6,380 bases of DNA from Opitutia bacterium (GTDB lineage Bacteria; Verrucomicrobiota; Verrucomicrobiia; Opitutales; UBA953). Positions within the stretch are counted from its first letter, which is position 1; each line of letters begins with the position of its first letter. Below the pieces are notes generated by a model. It did not search any database and had not been told where the DNA came from. It worked only from the letters and a program-made list of their open reading frames with translations. A program made the position numbers and the translations under genes. This document shows, piece after piece, positions 1-6,254 of the stretch. The stretch lies in the NCBI GenBank assembly GCA_021204635.1, contig JAJPZB010000117.1:1-6380 (forward strand), written 5' to 3'.

Positions 1-32
1 GCGGTCCCCTCCCGCTAACTTAGCGGGAGAAT
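1..32. repeat. Palindromic intergenic repeat core, copy 1 (left part outside window)
   Basis: All 32 bases are identical to 3383-3414, so this is the right half of the dispersed core seen in full at 3335-3414. It contains a perfect 8-bp stem: CTCCCGCT (9-16) pairs with AGCGGGAG (22-29) across the loop AACTT. Identity to the other copy stops exactly after base 32 (GAGAAT), which marks one boundary of the element. No T-tract follows the stem on either strand, so it is not a canonical intrinsic terminator. It resembles REP-type extragenic palindromes in kind, but I cannot assign it to a named family. Confidence 0.8.
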
Positions 33-33
33 C

Positions 34-48
34 GCGCACTGCGTGCGC
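34..48. other. Short GC-rich inverted repeat
   Basis: GCGCAC (34-39) pairs perfectly with GTGCGC (43-48) across TGC. It directly follows the palindromic core but is absent after the second core copy, so it is not part of the shared element. Function unknown; a 6-bp GC stem can arise by chance in GC-rich DNA. Confidence 0.4.
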
Positions 49-54
49 TCTAAT

Positions 55-143
55 AATTGCCACCACAAACCCAGTCCTCACCACTAACCCAATCTCACCA
101 CCAACCCAACTCCCACCACTAACCCAATTCTCACCACCAACCC
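55..143 (-). repeat. Five-unit 18-bp tandem array, G-rich on the minus strand
   Basis: Five consecutive units of 18, 18, 17, 18 and 18 bp can be delimited at 55-72, 73-90, 91-107, 108-125 and 126-143. Read on the minus strand, each follows the consensus GGGTTRGTGGYGRGATTT with a few substitutions. The sixth consensus base alternates between G and A through the array, with a T in the unit at 55-72. Units of the same type occur after rsmA and after acnA in the opposite orientation. There are no spacers between units and no sign of coding, so this is a tandem repeat and not a CRISPR array. Confidence 0.85.
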
Positions 144-149
144 GCCACC

Positions 150-200
150 ACAATCGTGAGGGACGTTAGTCCCGAACAAATCCGTGTGACAACAATCGTG
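150..200. repeat. 33-bp segment with a hairpin, flanked by 9-bp direct repeats
   Basis: The 9-mer ACAATCGTG occurs at 150-158 and again at 192-200. Between the two lies a 33-bp segment holding a perfect hairpin: GGGAC (160-164) pairs with GTCCC (169-173) across GTTA. The segment interrupts the C-rich repeat tract, which resumes at 211. It could be a very small insertion with a target duplication, or a diverged part of the repeat region; the sequence does not decide. Confidence 0.4.
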
Positions 201-210
201 GCACTTTGCC

Positions 211-256
211 GCCACCACCAACCCTGCCTTTCTCCACCAACCCTCGCCACCAACCC
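211..256 (-). repeat. Degenerate G-rich repeat array, minus-strand orientation
   Basis: Three exact minus-strand copies of GGTTGGTGG lie at 215-223, 234-242 and 247-255, with irregular spacing, unlike the regular 18-bp period at 55-143. The stretch from 246 into the AT-rich bases up to about 270 resembles, on the minus strand, the T-tract variant unit seen at 3289-3315. An in-frame ATG at 206 upstream of leuB lies beside this array. Starting leuB there would translate repeat DNA, which argues against that start. Confidence 0.65.
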
Positions 257-273
257 CTTTGCGCAAATTTTGT

Positions 274-290
274 TTGCCCGCGCGGGGCAA
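274..290. promoter_or_regulatory. Inverted repeat in the leuB leader
   Basis: TTGCCC (274-279) pairs perfectly with GGGCAA (285-290) across GCGCG, ending 38 bp before the leuB start codon. It is too close to the gene to be a terminator serving leuB, and no T-run follows it on the + strand. An operator or a 5'-leader hairpin is possible. I see no convincing -35/-10 pair, no leader peptide rich in Leu codons and no T-box, so regulation by leucine cannot be claimed from the sequence. Confidence 0.35.
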
Positions 291-328
291 CAATTGCGAC
301 CATCGACCGCAACAAGAAAGCATCTCGC

Positions 329-1429
329 ATGAATCTGAAAATTGCCGTTTTGCCCGGGGATTACATCGGCCCCGAAGTGATGGAAGCCACGCTTCCGATT
401 CTCGAAAAAACGCTGAAAAAGCACGGCCACGAAGCCGAATATTCCGTCTGCCCCGTGGGCGGCGCGGGGATTGACGCCTGTGGTGAGCCGCTTCCCGCCG
501 AGACGCTCGCGACATGCCGCGCCTCCGACGCGATTTTGTTCGGCTCCGTCGGCGGTCCGAAATGGGCGAATGTGCCTCGCGACAAACAGCCGGAGCGCGG
601 CGCGCTTTTGCCGCTGCGAAAGACCTTTGAGCTCTTCGCAAACGTGCGGCCCGGGCTGCTTTTGCCTGCGCTGAAAGAGGCTTCTCCGCTCGCCGCGACG
701 CGCATTCCCAACGGCATCGACATGGTCTGCATCCGCGAGCTGACCGGCGGAATATATTTTGGAAAACCAAAGCAAACGACGACGCTCGCAAACGGCGAAG
801 TCGAGGCGGTTGACACGATGCGCTATCGCACGAGCGAGATTCTGCGAATAACCGATGTCGCCATCGCGACGGCGCGGGCGCGCGAGCGCAAGACGATTTG
901 CCTCGTCGATAAATCGAATGTGCTCGAGACCTCGGCGCTGTGGAACAAGGTCGTTTCCGAGCATGTTGCGGCGAACGCGCCCGACGTGAAACTCACGCAT
1001 TTGCTCGTCGATAACGCCGCGATGCAGCTCGTCGCAAACCCGGGGCAGTTCGACGTTTTGCTTACAGAAAACATGTTCGGCGACATTCTTTCCGACGAAA
1101 TGGCGATCATCTGCGGCTCGCTCGGAATGCTTTCTTCCGCCTCGATCGGCGCGCAAAAAAATCGCCACGGATTCCCCTTCGGCCTCTACGAGCCTTCCGG
1201 CGGCAGCGCGCCCGACATCGCGGGGCAGGACAAGGCAAATCCCTGCGCGCAAATCCTTTCCGCCGCGCTCATGCTTCGCCACAGCTTCGGCTTGAACGCC
1301 GAGGCGGCGGAAATCGAGGCCGCTGTCCGCGCCACGATCGACGCGGGAACGCGCACTGCGGACGTCGCGTTTGGCGGAAATGCGGTCGGCACGCGCGAAA
1401 TGGCTGCCGCCGTGCTGAAAAACATCTGA
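329..1429 (+). CDS. leuB: 3-isopropylmalate dehydrogenase
   Basis: LeuB oxidatively decarboxylates (2R,3S)-3-isopropylmalate with NAD+ to 2-oxoisocaproate, the third step of leucine synthesis, in the cytosol. The 366-residue product has the usual family length. Visible landmarks are the N-terminal strand with GDYIGPEV (10-17), LFGSVGGPKW (70-79), the substrate arginines in LRK (R97), NVRP (R107) and IRELTGGIYFG (R136), catalytic Tyr143 in that last motif, Lys195 in DKSNV, Asp228 in VDN, the metal-binding Asp252 and Asp256 in FGDILSDE, and YEPSGGSAPDIAG (287-299) of the cofactor site. ATG 329 is chosen because the family starts here; the in-frame ATG at 206 would add 41 residues encoded by repeats. 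AAGAAAG at 314-320 is a weak ribosome binding site. One oddity is Tyr12, where most relatives have Gly (GDGIGPEV). Homologous isocitrate and tartrate dehydrogenases are less likely given the overall LeuB-like motifs. Confidence 0.95.
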   Translation: MNLKIAVLPGDYIGPEVMEATLPILEKTLKKHGHEAEYSVCPVGGAGIDACGEPLPAETLATCRASDAILFGSVGGPKWANVPRDKQPERGALLPLRKTFELFANVRPGLLLPALKEASPLAATRIPNGIDMVCIRELTGGIYFGKPKQTTTLANGEVEAVDTMRYRTSEILRITDVAIATARARERKTICLVDKSNVLETSALWNKVVSEHVAANAPDVKLTHLLVDNAAMQLVANPGQFDVLLTENMFGDILSDEMAIICGSLGMLSSASIGAQKNRHGFPFGLYEPSGGSAPDIAGQDKANPCAQILSAALMLRHSFGLNAEAAEIEAAVRATIDAGTRTADVAFGGNAVGTREMAAAVLKNI

Positions 1430-1472
1430 GTTCGGGCTCGGGCTTTTCCAAAAATTTCAACGGATTTTTCGC

Positions 1473-2348
1473 GTGGCAAAGCTAATGGTGGTGGGGACGA
1501 TAAGCCTCCTGTTTCTCCTGCTCGGAATAATTTTTGTCGTCGCCCGAATTTTTAACTTGAAATCGGGGGAAAAAATCTTCTCGGGCACGCTCGCACCATG
1601 GGCGCCGGAGACGCCGCATGTCGCGCTTTTCTGCCTGCTTTTGCTCCTGTGGATGATCTTGTTTCCCACGATTGGCACGTCGATTACGCGCGCGCTTTTC
1701 GCCGAAACTCCGCTCGCCGACAACCCGATTTGCATCAGCGCATTTTCGGGCGCGTTCTCGGTTGCGATGTTTGTGCTCGCGAAAAAATTCCTGCCACAAT
1801 CGCTGCCTGAGAGATTCAACATGCCCACGCAGCGGCGCCTGATCTCGTGGTTTGTGCTGGGAATCGGGGAAAATTTGTGGTCGTTTTTCGGCTTTGTGAT
1901 GCTCGCGCTCACGCTTTCTTTGCAGCTTTCTGCGCTGATTCCGCGCCTCATTCCGGCGCTCGAAGAAACCTGGGAAAAAAATCAGCTCATCGTCGATACC
2001 TTGGGCAACATGGAGGACAAGCGCCTGATTTTCTTCGCCGTGCCCACGCTGGTAATTCTGACGCCGATCTGCGAAGAAATCATTTTCCGCGCGGGAATTT
2101 ACAGAATTTTGAAGGCGCGAGTTGGCGCCATTGCGGGCGGCATAATCACCGCGATTTTCTTCGCCGCGCTGCACGACACCGCCGCCGGATTTTTCCCGCT
2201 CGCAATCCTGAGCTGCATCCTGAGCTTCGCCTACGAGCGCTCGGGGAAAATCGCCGTGCCGATTATTTTGCACGGAATTTTTAACGCGTTTTCAATCGCT
2301 CAAATCCTGCTGCTGCAAGACGTGCAACTGCCGGACATGAATTTTTGA
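1473..2348 (+). CDS. CPBP family (CAAX/Abi) intramembrane metalloprotease
   Basis: This is an integral membrane protein of 291 residues with the three hallmark motifs of the CPBP (Abi, type II CAAX protease-like) family: EEIIFR (E201, E202, R206), the FxxxH motif (F230 to H234, FAALH) and HGIFN (H267 to N271). These glutamates and histidines form the active site in Rce1-type enzymes. Hydrophobic stretches suggest about eight membrane segments, near residues 5-25, 49-67, 88-103, 124-150, 186-200, 215-233, 239-254 and 261-282, with the catalytic motifs in the C-terminal half. The start is uncertain: GTG 1473 (used here) or ATG 1485, four codons later and in frame; neither has a clear Shine-Dalgarno. 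The gene lies 43 bp after leuB and 18 bp before rsmA, so it is probably in one transcript with them. The substrate cannot be inferred; bacterial relatives range from bacteriocin self-immunity to processing of membrane proteins, and prenyl-protein processing is not expected here. Confidence 0.9.
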   Translation: MAKLMVVGTISLLFLLLGIIFVVARIFNLKSGEKIFSGTLAPWAPETPHVALFCLLLLLWMILFPTIGTSITRALFAETPLADNPICISAFSGAFSVAMFVLAKKFLPQSLPERFNMPTQRRLISWFVLGIGENLWSFFGFVMLALTLSLQLSALIPRLIPALEETWEKNQLIVDTLGNMEDKRLIFFAVPTLVILTPICEEIIFRAGIYRILKARVGAIAGGIITAIFFAALHDTAAGFFPLAILSCILSFAYERSGKIAVPIILHGIFNAFSIAQILLLQDVQLPDMNF

Positions 2349-2356
2349 CGCGCAAC

Positions 2357-2361
2357 AAAGG
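2357..2361 (+). promoter_or_regulatory. Ribosome binding site of rsmA
   Basis: AAAGG lies 5 bases before ATG 2367, inside the 18-bp gap after the protease stop codon. It is the clearest Shine-Dalgarno-like sequence in the window and supports both the rsmA start and reinitiation or coupling with the upstream gene. Confidence 0.55.
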
Positions 2362-2366
2362 CGAAA

Positions 2367-3236
2367 ATGCTCGAAGGCCCCTTCAACCTGTCGCAAACCC
2401 GCGAATTATTGGACGCGATTTCGCACTCGCCCAAAAAGTGGCTCGGGCAAAATTTTCTTGTTGACGGCAACATAGTCCGCAAATCGCTCGCGCTCGCGGA
2501 GATTGCCACCGGCGACATTGTTGTGGAAATCGGGCCCGGGCTCGGCACGCTCACGACGAGCCTGTTGCAAGCAGGCGCGCGGGTTTTTGCCGTGGAGCGT
2601 GACCACGCACTCGCCGAGCACCTGCGGCAAAAAGTCGCGCCCGACTACGTGTCAAGCTTCAATTTGCTCGAAGCCGACGCCATGGATTTTCCGCTCGGCA
2701 CGCTGCCACAAAGCGACGCCGCGACAATGCCGTTCAAGATTGTCGCGAACTTGCCCTACGCGATATCGACGCCGTGGATGGACGCGGTTTTGGAGTGCGA
2801 CAATTTGCCGCGCACAATCGTGCTCATGCTGCAAAAAGAAGCCGCCGACAGGTTTTCCGCCGAGGCGGGAATGAAAAATTTCGGGGCGCTCTCAATCTTT
2901 CTCGAAGCCGCATACGACCGCGCGCCGGGCCACAAAGTCCCCGCGCAATGCTTTTTCCCGCAGCCAAAAATCGATTCCTGCCTGCTGAATTTGCGCTTGA
3001 AAAAAAATCCGCGACAATTCGCCGCGACAACAAAGAAAGTCGTGCGCGAGATTTTTATTTATCGCAGGAAACAAGTTTCATCCGCGCTGAAAAAAATCGG
3101 AACCACCGTGCCAGAGAGCGTCGTCGCAGAATGGTTCGCATTGTTGCCGCAGTTTGGTTGTGAGCCGTGCAGCAGACCTGAGAGCATTCCCGTGCCCGCA
3201 TGGCTCGCACTCGATTCATTGTTGTCGCAAGCCTGA
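2367..3236 (+). CDS. rsmA: 16S rRNA (adenine1518-N6/adenine1519-N6)-dimethyltransferase
   Basis: RsmA (KsgA) uses S-adenosylmethionine to dimethylate the two adjacent adenines in the 3'-terminal hairpin of 16S rRNA, a late checkpoint in small-subunit assembly; loss commonly gives kasugamycin resistance. The 289-residue protein has the typical length. Motifs in order: KKWLGQNFL (23-31), which opens the Rossmann methyltransferase domain; motif I VEIGPGLGTLT (53-63); the SAM-ribose acidic residue E77 in VERD; D104 in LEADAMD; the catalytic NLPY (128-131); QKEAADR (156-162); and FFPQPKIDS (196-204). A small helical C-terminal domain with YRRKQVSSALKK (232-243) follows. The start is supported by AAAGG at 2357-2361. 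The gene closes the probable leuB-protease-rsmA transcript. A G-rich repeat array begins 4 bases after its stop, leaving no room for a standard terminator. Confusion with ErmB-type 23S methylases is unlikely given the KsgA-style motifs. Confidence 0.95.
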   Translation: MLEGPFNLSQTRELLDAISHSPKKWLGQNFLVDGNIVRKSLALAEIATGDIVVEIGPGLGTLTTSLLQAGARVFAVERDHALAEHLRQKVAPDYVSSFNLLEADAMDFPLGTLPQSDAATMPFKIVANLPYAISTPWMDAVLECDNLPRTIVLMLQKEAADRFSAEAGMKNFGALSIFLEAAYDRAPGHKVPAQCFFPQPKIDSCLLNLRLKKNPRQFAATTKKVVREIFIYRRKQVSSALKKIGTTVPESVVAEWFALLPQFGCEPCSRPESIPVPAWLALDSLLSQA

Positions 3237-3240
3237 GCCG

Positions 3241-3334
3241 GGTTAGTGGCGGGGATTTGGGTTGGTGGTGGAATTTGGGTTAGTGGCGAGATTTTTTTCA
3301 GAGGGGTTGGTGGTGAGATTTGGGTTGGTGGTGG
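3241..3334 (+). repeat. G-rich tandem array after rsmA
   Basis: It starts 4 bases after the rsmA stop codon. It contains five exact copies of GGTTRGTGG (3241, 3260, 3278, 3305 and 3323), mostly 18-bp units matching the array at 55-143 but in the opposite orientation. One unit (3289-3315) is a 27-bp variant with a run of seven T followed by CAGAGG. Bases 3241-3271 are repeated perfectly (31 of 31) at 3509-3539. Several stretches such as GGGTTGGTGGTGGG fit a two-tetrad G-quadruplex pattern. Confidence 0.85.
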
Positions 3335-3414
3335 GAATCAAAGTCAGGCGACGTTCAACGAACACACTCCCTCACCGCTATCGCGGTCCCCTCCCGCTAA
3401 CTTAGCGGGAGAAT
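3335..3414. repeat. Palindromic intergenic repeat core, copy 2 (complete)
   Basis: This is the only complete copy in the window. Its right end (3383-3414) equals 1-32 exactly. Counting the adjacent array, 3294-3383 aligns without gaps to 6291-6380 with 12 mismatches in 90. It holds two hairpins separated by three C: ACCGC (3374-3378) with GCGGT (3383-3387) across TATC, and CTCCCGCT (3391-3398) with AGCGGGAG (3404-3411) across AACTT. There is no T-tract, so it is not a classical terminator, though paired hairpins could still slow polymerase or protect the rsmA transcript end. It looks like a REP-type dispersed element. Confidence 0.8.
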
Positions 3415-3474
3415 TACGTGTGGGTTCCGGTATCGCAGGTGGGAAGCTTGCCGCCGCAACAGAGCCAAGTCTCG
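3415..3474. other. Non-repetitive spacer between repeat blocks
   Basis: These 60 bases, between the palindromic core and the next G-rich array, have no match to the other repeat copies, no credible ORF and no clear promoter. I see nothing assignable here. The rest of the 364-bp rsmA-acnA gap is repeat DNA plus a short acnA leader. Confidence 0.5.
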
Positions 3475-3539
3475 GGATTTGGGTTGGTGGTGAGATTTTT
3501 TTCGGAGGGGTTAGTGGCGGGGATTTGGGTTGGTGGTGG
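3475..3539 (+). repeat. Second G-rich array of the rsmA-acnA gap
   Basis: Three exact GGTTRGTGG copies lie at 3482, 3509 and 3528. A 27-bp T-tract variant unit (3493-3519) differs from 3289-3315 by only a few bases, and 3509-3539 is a perfect copy of 3241-3271. The shared order of normal unit, T-tract unit and normal unit suggests duplication of a block rather than independent drift. It ends 61 bp before the acnA start, so it lies in or next to the acnA promoter region. Confidence 0.8.
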
Positions 3540-3577
3540 CGAAAAAATTTTGCGGGCTTGCGCGGGGCGCGATTAGC

Positions 3578-3588
3578 ATTGCCGCAAT
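3578..3588. promoter_or_regulatory. Perfect short palindrome just upstream of acnA
   Basis: ATTGC (3578-3582) and GCAAT (3584-3588) form an 11-bp inverted repeat around one C, followed by the T-rich TTTTTATTTGCA up to the acnA ATG. No Shine-Dalgarno sequence is visible before ATG 3601. The palindrome could be an operator overlapping the promoter or start region, but at 11 bp it could be chance. Confidence 0.25.
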
Positions 3589-3600
3589 TTTTTATTTGCA

Positions 3601-6252
3601 ATGAACAATCCGTTTCAAACGCTTCGCGAGTTAGACAGCCCGGCGTCGGGCAAAAAAGGCTTTTATTACAGCATTCCAGCCCTTGAAACTGCGGGGCTCG
3701 GGCGAGTTTCGAGAATGCCCGTGTGCCTGCGCATAGTGCTCGAATCCGTTTTGCGAAATTGCGACGGCACGCTCGTCAGCGAAGGCGATGTCCGCGCGCT
3801 CGCCGCGTGGAATGCCGCAAAGCCGGCGGACACCGAGATTCCGTTCACCGTCGCGCGCGTGGTCTTGCAGGATTTGACGGGCGTCCCGCTCCTCGTCGAT
3901 CTCGCGGCAATGCGCGACGCCGTGGCGAAACTTGGGCGCGACCCTGCGTTGATCGAGCCGCTCGTGCCGATGGACATGGTCGTCGATCACTCCGTGCAAG
4001 TCGATTTTGCAGGGACGCCGGACGCTTTTCGCAAAAATGTCGAGAAAGATTTTTCGCGCAACACAGAGCGCTACGAGCTTTTGAAATGGGGGCAGGGTGC
4101 GTTCAAGACTTTTTCCGTCGTGCCGCCCGCAGTCGGCATTTGCCATCAGGTGAATCTCGAATATCTCGCGCGCGTGGTCTTTGAAAAAGACACTCCGGCG
4201 GGCACGATTTTTTACCCCGATTCCGTCGTCGGCACCGATTCTCACACGACGATGATAAACGGAATCGGCGTCGTGGGCTGGGGCGTTGGCGGAATCGAGG
4301 CAGAGGCGGGAATGCTCGGTCAGCCGGTTTGTTTTCAGACGCCGGAGGTTGTCGGCGTGCACCTGACGGGGACTTTGCCCGCCGGCGTTTTCGCCACAGA
4401 CCTCGCGCTACGCGTCACGGAGATTTTGCGCGCGGCGAAGGTCGTGGGGAAGTTCGTCGAATTTTTCGGCGAAGGCGCGGCATCGTTGTCGCTCGCAGAC
4501 CGTGCGACCGTCGCGAACATGGCGCCCGAATACGGCGCGACAATGGGCTTTTTCCCCGTGGACGAAAAAACGCTTGACTATTTGCGGCTGACCGGTCGCG
4601 ACGACAAACGCGTCGCACTCGTCCGCGACTACATGCAGGCGCAGGGAATTTTCGGAATGCCGCGCGCGGGCGACATCGATTACACGAAGGTTATCGAGCT
4701 CGATCTCGCCACAATCGTGCCCTCTGTCGCAGGTCCCAAGCGCCCGCAAGACAGAATCGTGCTCGGCGACGTGAAAAGCGCCTTCGACAAATTTCGCGAC
4801 ACCACCAAAGGCGCCGCGACAACGGCGGGTGGGCTGCGCGACGGCAGCATTCTCATCGCCGCGATAACGAGCTGCACAAACACGTCGAACCCGAGCGTGC
4901 TCGTTGCCGCCGGCTTGCTCGCGAAACGCGCAGTCGAGAAAGGGCTTCGCGTGCCTGCGCACGTGAAAACTTCGTTCGCGCCGGGCTCGCGCGTCGTCAC
5001 CGATTATTTGAATGCCGCCGGCCTGAGCCGATATCTCGACGCGCTCGGCTTCAATCTCGTCGGCTACGGCTGCACGACTTGCATCGGCAATTCCGGCTCG
5101 CTCGCGCCGGAAATCGAAGACGCCGTGCGCAGCGGCAAGCTCGTCACCGCGAGCGTGCTTTCGGGCAACAGGAATTTCGAGGCGCGGATTCACCCGTTGG
5201 TCAAGGCAAATTTCTTGGCGTCGCCGCCGCTCGTCGTCGCATTCGCGCTCGCGGGGCGCATTGACATCGATTTGGGGAAAGAGCCTCTCGGCGTCGGCGC
5301 AAGCGGCGAGCCCGTTTTTCTCAAAGACATTTTCCCGACGCGCGACGAAATCGACGCCGTTGTCGCGGCGAGCATAAAGCCCGAAATGTTTGCAAAGCGC
5401 TACGCCTCGTTTGACGACGCGACGAAGGAATGGAGCGGCGTTGTCGCGAGCACGGGCGCGCAGTTTGGCTGGCGCGAAGATTCCACATACGTGCGCCGCC
5501 CACCGTATTTCGACGACTTCGGAAAGGCGTTGCCCGCGCCGGCAAAACTCTCCGGAATGCGTGCACTCGCAATCCTCGGAGATTCGGTCACGACAGACCA
5601 CATCTCGCCCGCAGGCGCATTCGCACCGGAAACTCCCGCCGGAAAATATTTGCTTGACCGCGGAATCCCGCGCGAAAAATTCAACACATATGGCTCGCGC
5701 CGAGGGAACGACCAAATCATGGTGCGCGGAACATTCGCGAACGTCAGAATCAAGAACAAAATGGCGGACGGCAAAGAAGGCGGTTTCACCAAGTTGCAGC
5801 CCGCGACAACGATGACGACGGTTTTCGACGCGAGCGAGGCATACAAAAAATCGGGCACGCCGCTCGTCGTTTTCGCAGGCGCAGACTACGGAATGGGCTC
5901 GTCGCGAGACTGGGCGGCAAAGGGCACGGCGCTACTCGGTGTGCGAGCTGTCGTCGCGAAAAGCTTCGAGCGCATCCACCGTTCAAATCTCATCGGCATG
6001 GGTGTGTTGCCGCTCGAATTTGCAAATGGCGAGGACGCGGATTCGCTCGGCATCGACGGCTCAGAAATTTTCGAGATCAAGGGCTTGGAAAATCCCGTGA
6101 AGCCAAAGCAGGCGGCGACGCTTGTAATCCGCCACAACAATGGCTCCACCACCGAGGCAAAACTCGTTTGCCGCATAGACACGCTCGCCGAAGCAGGGTA
6201 TTACGCGAACGGCGGTATCTTGCAGTACGTCCTGCGGAAAATCTTGGCTTGA
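3601..6252 (+). CDS. acnA: Aconitate hydratase A (aconitase, AcnA/IRP1 type)
   Basis: Aconitase isomerises citrate to isocitrate through cis-aconitate in the TCA cycle, using a [4Fe-4S] cluster. The 883-residue length and motif set place it in the AcnA/IRP1 branch rather than AcnB. The large N-terminal domain shows DHSVQVD (129-135), CHQVNLEYL (from 181) and GTDSHTTM (211-218). The cluster ligands are Cys425 in SCTNTSNP and Cys491 and Cys494 in GCTTCIGN; the 66- and 3-residue spacing matches the family. The C-terminal swivel domain has GDSVTTDHISPAG (660-672), YGSRRGND (697-704) and GADYGMGSSRDW (760-771), including the catalytic serine region and Arg769. No key residue is missing. ATG 3601 matches the usual N-terminus but lacks a visible Shine-Dalgarno; the leader is T-rich. 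It stands 364 bp from rsmA, so it probably has its own promoter. Proteins of this family can bind RNA when the cluster is lost, but nothing here shows that. 2-methylaconitate enzymes (AcnD) are a less likely alternative. Confidence 0.96.
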   Translation: MNNPFQTLRELDSPASGKKGFYYSIPALETAGLGRVSRMPVCLRIVLESVLRNCDGTLVSEGDVRALAAWNAAKPADTEIPFTVARVVLQDLTGVPLLVDLAAMRDAVAKLGRDPALIEPLVPMDMVVDHSVQVDFAGTPDAFRKNVEKDFSRNTERYELLKWGQGAFKTFSVVPPAVGICHQVNLEYLARVVFEKDTPAGTIFYPDSVVGTDSHTTMINGIGVVGWGVGGIEAEAGMLGQPVCFQTPEVVGVHLTGTLPAGVFATDLALRVTEILRAAKVVGKFVEFFGEGAASLSLADRATVANMAPEYGATMGFFPVDEKTLDYLRLTGRDDKRVALVRDYMQAQGIFGMPRAGDIDYTKVIELDLATIVPSVAGPKRPQDRIVLGDVKSAFDKFRDTTKGAATTAGGLRDGSILIAAITSCTNTSNPSVLVAAGLLAKRAVEKGLRVPAHVKTSFAPGSRVVTDYLNAAGLSRYLDALGFNLVGYGCTTCIGNSGSLAPEIEDAVRSGKLVTASVLSGNRNFEARIHPLVKANFLASPPLVVAFALAGRIDIDLGKEPLGVGASGEPVFLKDIFPTRDEIDAVVAASIKPEMFAKRYASFDDATKEWSGVVASTGAQFGWREDSTYVRRPPYFDDFGKALPAPAKLSGMRALAILGDSVTTDHISPAGAFAPETPAGKYLLDRGIPREKFNTYGSRRGNDQIMVRGTFANVRIKNKMADGKEGGFTKLQPATTMTTVFDASEAYKKSGTPLVVFAGADYGMGSSRDWAAKGTALLGVRAVVAKSFERIHRSNLIGMGVLPLEFANGEDADSLGIDGSEIFEIKGLENPVKPKQAATLVIRHNNGSTTEAKLVCRIDTLAEAGYYANGGILQYVLRKILA

Positions 6253-6254
6253 TT

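Noticed and set aside
55..143. Possible CRISPR array
   Set aside because: Units are 18 bp, contiguous and degenerate, with no unique spacers and no cas genes nearby.
206..328. N-terminal extension of LeuB from ATG 206
   Set aside because: The added 41 residues are encoded by the C-rich repeats and the leader inverted repeat, and the LeuB family begins at the ATG at 329.
131..1282. 383-residue minus-strand ORF opposite leuB
   Set aside because: Shadow of GC-rich leuB codons; the product is Arg/Ala/Gly-rich without domain motifs, and its C-terminus is repeat DNA.
1450..1469. Terminator between leuB and the protease gene
   Set aside because: The only stem is AAAAAT with ATTTTT, too weak, and the 43-bp gap fits an operon better.
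3391..3411. Intrinsic terminator after rsmA
   Set aside because: The stem is strong but is followed by AATTACGTG on one side and GGGACCGCG on the other strand; neither has a T-run.
3550..3579. Sigma70 promoter for acnA (TTGCGG, 17-18 bp, TTAGCA or TAGCAT)
   Set aside because: The -10 match is poor and such pairs are easily found by chance; not strong enough to annotate.
3246..3686. 146-residue plus-strand ORF rich in WVGG/GEIFF repeats
   Set aside because: It is a read-through of 18- and 27-bp units, whose lengths are multiples of three and so keep a frame open. It overlaps the acnA start in another frame, has no RBS and matches no family I know.
4408..5715. 435-residue minus-strand ORF inside acnA
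   Set aside because: Antisense shadow of a long GC-rich gene; low-complexity Arg/Ala/Glu-rich product, while the + strand encodes an unmistakable aconitase.
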